Virus record (IMG/VR): IMGVR_UViG_3300031746_000059
Location: 1-41,029 of that record
DNA length: 41,029 nt
Source of the DNA: a virus
Strand: one strand, 5' to 3'
In this document: positions 38,458 to 41,029 of the stretch, one piece after another
Layout: each line of letters begins with the position of its first letter
Numbering within the stretch: the stretch's first letter is position 1
Notes under the pieces: model-generated
Database searches by the model: none
What the model was told of the DNA's origin: nothing
What the model saw: the letters and a program-made list of their open reading frames with translations, nothing else
Made by a program: the position numbers and the translations under genes

Positions 38458-41029
38458 TTGGCAATTCAGAATTTAATCAGCGGAGATTTAAAGCTTAGAA
38501 ATGAGAATGGTGTTCTTGTTGCCGTAAACGGAATAGTGGCGGCAGATACTAGTGGGACAATAGGAACATCTGGTTCTGCTGGTACTTCTGGAACTAGTGG
38601 GACTAGAGGAACCTCTGGTACGTCAGGCACTACAGGTACATCTGGAACCTCTGGGACTTCTGCAACAGCAGGTAGTTCTGGTAGCTCTGGTAGTTCCGGT
38701 AGCTCAAGTACTTCAGGTACTAGTGGCACAAGTGGTAGCTCTGCTACAGATGGTACGGGTGGAACTTCAGGAACAAGCGGTACATCAGCAACTTCTGGTA
38801 CTAGTGGTACGACTGGAACTTCTGGTTCTTCAGGAACTAGCGGCAGCAGTGGTACAAGCGGTACTACAGGAACTAGTGGTACAAGTGCGACAAATGGAAC
38901 AGGTGGAACTTCAGGTACGTCAGGAACTTCAGGTACAAGTGGCACAAGTGGTAGTGATGGTACAAGTGGGACAAGCGGAACTTCTGGAACTTCTGCGACA
39001 GATGGTACAGGAGGTACAAGCGGTACTTCAGGTACAAGCGGCACAACAGGGACTTCAGGTTCATCCGGTACAAGTGGGACTACAGGAACTTCAGGAACAT
39101 CTGGGACTAGTGGTACTTCAGGGACATCTGGTACGGATGGTACAGGTGGTACTAGCGGAACGTCTGGTACTTCAGCTACTTCTGGTAGCTCTGGGACTTC
39201 TGGTTCAACAGGAACTAGTGGTACTAGTGGAAGCTCTGGCACCACAGGTACAAGCGGAACAGCAGGTACTAGTGGTACTAGCGGTACAACAGGTACTTCA
39301 GGTATAAACGGTGTAGCTGGTGGTCAGATTTATTATATGAATTTGTCTATCAATACATCATCTGCAATAGGTAGCCCAACATATAAACAATTAAGTCCAA
39401 CTCCATCAGGAGCTGCACAACAAAGTTTAACAACAACTGTTGCAAGTACTGCAACTGCTACATTGACTACATTTTCAACAGATTCAGGAGTGCCAGGGGT
39501 AACACAATTTCCTTCTGGTAACTGGAGTTTTACAGGACATTTTTTAGCAAATAATAATAATGCAAATTTTGATATTTATTATGAGCTTTGGAAATATACA
39601 ATTGGAGGAGTATCTACATTATTAGGTACAACTAATGTTGTATCAGTAATTTTAGATGGTGCTTTAATTCAACAAGTATATGCTGATACATTTATAGCAG
39701 CACAATCATTAAATGCAACAGATAGGCTTTATGTAAAAGTTATTGCTATTAATGCAAGCAATCAATCGCACAATATTATATTCTATACAGAAGGAGCTTC
39801 TTATTATTCATATGCTCAAACTACATTTAATGCTCCTTCAGGAACTAGTGGTTCTTCAGGAACTTCTGGTGTTGGTGGAACAAGCGGAACAAGTGGTAGC
39901 ACAGGAACAAGTGGAAGCAGTGGTGTAAGTGGATCCAGCGGTACATCTGCTACATCTGGGACATCTGGAACCACAGGTACTAGTGGCACAAGCGGTACTA
40001 GCGGTACTTCAGCTACAGACGGAACAGGTGGTACTAGTGGCACAAGTGGTAGCACAGGGACTTCAGGTTCTTCAGGTACTACTGGCACAAGCGGTAGTTC
40101 TGGTACAAGTGGCGTAAGTGGATCGTCTGGTTCAGCAGGATCTTCAGGAACTAGTGGTATAGATGGTACAAATGGCACATCAGGAACTAGTGGTGTTACA
40201 GGTACATCAGGAACTAGCGGTGGAACTGGAAGCGCAGGTACTTCTGGTACAAGCGGAACTTCTGGTTTAGACGGTACAAATGGTACAAGCGGAACCACAG
40301 GGACATCTGGTTCTAGTGGCACTTCAGGAAGCGCAGGCACAAGCGGAACTTCAGGTACTTCAGGTACGTCTGCTACAAGTGGTACGTCAGGGACTTCAGG
40401 ATTAACAGGAGCTAGTGGTACTAGTGGTACAAGCGGAACAAGTGGTACGTCAGTGTCAGTAAGTGGAACAGCCGGATATGTAGCATATTTTGATAGTTCA
40501 TCAACAATTACAGGTAATTCAAATCTTTTTTGGGACACTACAAATAACTATTTAGCAATAGGTAATCCAACTACTCGTTTAGCACAATTACATGTTTACA
40601 ATGCAGCCGCAGCCGCTTCATTTTTACTACAAACAAATAGCACTACTGACTATTCGGAGATAGCAGTTAGAAATAATAGTTCAACGGCTACTTCTTATTT
40701 TAGACAATATTCAACGGCTGCAACAGGTAGTGACTTTGGTATATCAAGAGCAGGTTTAGCTTTGTTCTTTAGTAACTATGCTACTAACTTTGCAATAGGT
40801 ACTAGAAACGGTGGGAATTTAATATTAGGAACGGCTGATACGGAGAGAGCTAGAATATTAGCTAGTAACGGAAACTTTGGTATTAATGAAAGTAATCCTA
40901 CCTACAAGCTAGATGTAAATGGTACAATTAGTGCAAGTAGTGAAGGATTTAATGGAAATTGGATTGGTAAAATTTCAACTATAACAGATGTAGATAATTC
41001 AGTTATAAGATTTAATACAAATGGAATTT
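38458..41029 (+). CDS. Collagen-like (Gly-Thr-Ser)n tail fibre, 3' end outside window
   Basis: An 857-residue open frame starting at a TTG (MAIQNLISGDLKLRNENGVL), running off the right edge. The TTG in AAATTGGCA has the same context as the portal start. Residues 1-32 form an N-terminal anchor; 33-287 a first block of 85 Gly-X-Y triplets (38554-39318), mostly GTS, GSS, GTT, GTA with one Gly replaced by Ser (38707); 288-461 a globular domain (QIYYMNLSINTSS; IYYELWKYTIGGVSTLLGTT); 462-665 a second block of 68 triplets (39841-40452); then a beta domain (LFWDTTNNYLAIGNPTTRLA; ILASNGNFGINESNPTYKLD) of the kind before a fibre chaperone. No Pro in the triplets, so the collagen helix may need Thr glycosylation. 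It probably binds the host receptor. Confidence 0.85.
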   Translation, partial: MAIQNLISGDLKLRNENGVLVAVNGIVAADTSGTIGTSGSAGTSGTSGTRGTSGTSGTTGTSGTSGTSATAGSSGSSGSSGSSSTSGTSGTSGSSATDGTGGTSGTSGTSATSGTSGTTGTSGSSGTSGSSGTSGTTGTSGTSATNGTGGTSGTSGTSGTSGTSGSDGTSGTSGTSGTSATDGTGGTSGTSGTSGTTGTSGSSGTSGTTGTSGTSGTSGTSGTSGTDGTGGTSGTSGTSATSGSSGTSGSTGTSGTSGSSGTTGTSGTAGTSGTSGTTGTSGINGVAGGQIYYMNLSINTSSAIGSPTYKQLSPTPSGAAQQSLTTTVASTATATLTTFSTDSGVPGVTQFPSGNWSFTGHFLANNNNANFDIYYELWKYTIGGVSTLLGTTNVVSVILDGALIQQVYADTFIAAQSLNATDRLYVKVIAINASNQSHNIIFYTEGASYYSYAQTTFNAPSGTSGSSGTSGVGGTSGTSGSTGTSGSSGVSGSSGTSATSGTSGTTGTSGTSGTSGTSATDGTGGTSGTSGSTGTSGSSGTTGTSGSSGTSGVSGSSGSAGSSGTSGIDGTNGTSGTSGVTGTSGTSGGTGSAGTSGTSGTSGLDGTNGTSGTTGTSGSSGTSGSAGTSGTSGTSGTSATSGTSGTSGLTGASGTSGTSGTSGTSVSVSGTAGYVAYFDSSSTITGNSNLFWDTTNNYLAIGNPTTRLAQLHVYNAAAAASFLLQTNSTTDYSEIAVRNNSSTATSYFRQYSTAATGSDFGISRAGLALFFSNYATNFAIGTRNGGNLILGTADTERARILASNGNFGINESNPTYKLDVNGTISASSEGFNGNWIGKISTITDVDNSVIRFNTNGI
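38554..39318 (+). repeat. Collagen-like block 1 (85 Gly-X-Y triplets)
   Basis: Tandem 9-base units coding for Gly-Thr-Ser and relatives. Codons are scrambled between units (ACTAGT, ACATCT, ACTTCA, ACAAGC, ACGTCA), so the DNA repeats far less than the protein. One triplet begins with Ser (38707) instead of Gly. Confidence 0.9.
39841..40452 (+). repeat. Collagen-like block 2 (68 Gly-X-Y triplets)
   Basis: Same codon-scrambled Gly-Thr-Ser type as block 1, after the globular domain; includes VSG, IDG, LDG, LTG and GTG variants. It ends at TCA before VSVSGTAGY. Confidence 0.9.

Noticed and set aside
38466-39245. 259-codon minus-strand frame rich in Val-Pro (PLVPEVPEVP)
   Set aside because: It is the antisense shadow of the Gly-Thr-Ser repeat; GG/TC periodicity forces open Val-Pro frames. 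The same holds for 39816-40538 (-).
38597-39307. 236-codon + frame of Val/Leu/Gln (LVLQVLV)
   Set aside because: Out-of-frame reading of the collagen-like block; no independent start or stop context, the TTG-started frame covers it.
38554-40452. CRISPR-like array
   Set aside because: Repeats are 9-base coding units without spacers, keep a reading frame and are codon-scrambled; they are collagen-like triplets.

Overview
The window is a stretch of a double-stranded DNA tailed phage (or prophage-like) genome infecting a member of the Bacteroidota, most likely a low-GC Flavobacteriia/Chitinophagia-type host. The evidence is: (i) a full structural cassette (terminase, portal, scaffold, capsid, adaptors, hub, ejection proteins, fibres); (ii) promoters of the Bacteroidota type (TTG, 18-19 bp, TAnnTTTG) at 2491-2519 (-), 2548-2577 (+) and 6885-6914 (+); (iii) A-rich leaders instead of strong Shine-Dalgarno sites; (iv) a BT4734/VirE_N-type primase-helicase and DUF4373 protein typical of Bacteroidota elements. 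I see no tape measure, tail tube, sheath or baseplate genes. Three successive adaptor/ring-type proteins, a large hub and a set of ejection-type proteins suggest a short-tailed (podovirus-like) virion. No integrase, lysis gene, DNA polymerase, tRNA or CRISPR array is visible.

Layout. 1-864 (-): recombination genes, led by a truncated YqaJ-like exonuclease. 865-1423: noncoding, with hairpins, CTTTAC hexamers, direct and inverted repeats, and a possible small-RNA unit on the + strand; an origin or control region is plausible. 1424-2476 (-): a translationally coupled operon of three small genes ending in a NinG/Rap-like nuclease with its own terminator. 2477-2601: divergent promoters. 2602-6559 (+): HTH regulator, DUF4373 replication protein, fused VirE_N primase/RecA helicase, SSB, winged-helix protein and small basic proteins. 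6564-6809 (-): a lone inverted gene with its own terminator, like a moron. 6933-38445 (+): late genes: GroES-like protein, putative small terminase, TerL, portal, two Thr-tailed small proteins, scaffold, major capsid protein, unknown head protein, ring proteins 1 and 2, a clear GroES co-chaperonin, ring protein 3, tail hub, two more Thr-tailed proteins, a hub-associated protein, a cupin, two ejection-type proteins, a 3252-residue polyvalent protein (24% of the window) and two fibre-connector proteins. 38458 to the end: a TTG-started collagen-like (Gly-Thr-Ser)n tail fibre that runs off the window.

How it fits together. Early divergent transcription probably splits recombination from replication under the small HTH protein. 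The late block is read from a good promoter at 6885-6914, with internal terminators (after the capsid gene and at 16933-16966) and TATATTTG motifs that may adjust the amounts of capsid, adaptor and fibre products.

Most unusual points: poly-threonine (TTTTTTAAP-like) tracts on five virion proteins, with nucleotide-level copies between two genes; a GroES gene inserted between ring-protein genes plus a second GroES-like protein before the terminase; a patch of foreign-looking codon usage inside the giant gene that coincides with a 74-codon overlapping reading frame; two long collagen-like blocks; and a compact promoter-terminator pair antisense to a leader at 931-1000.
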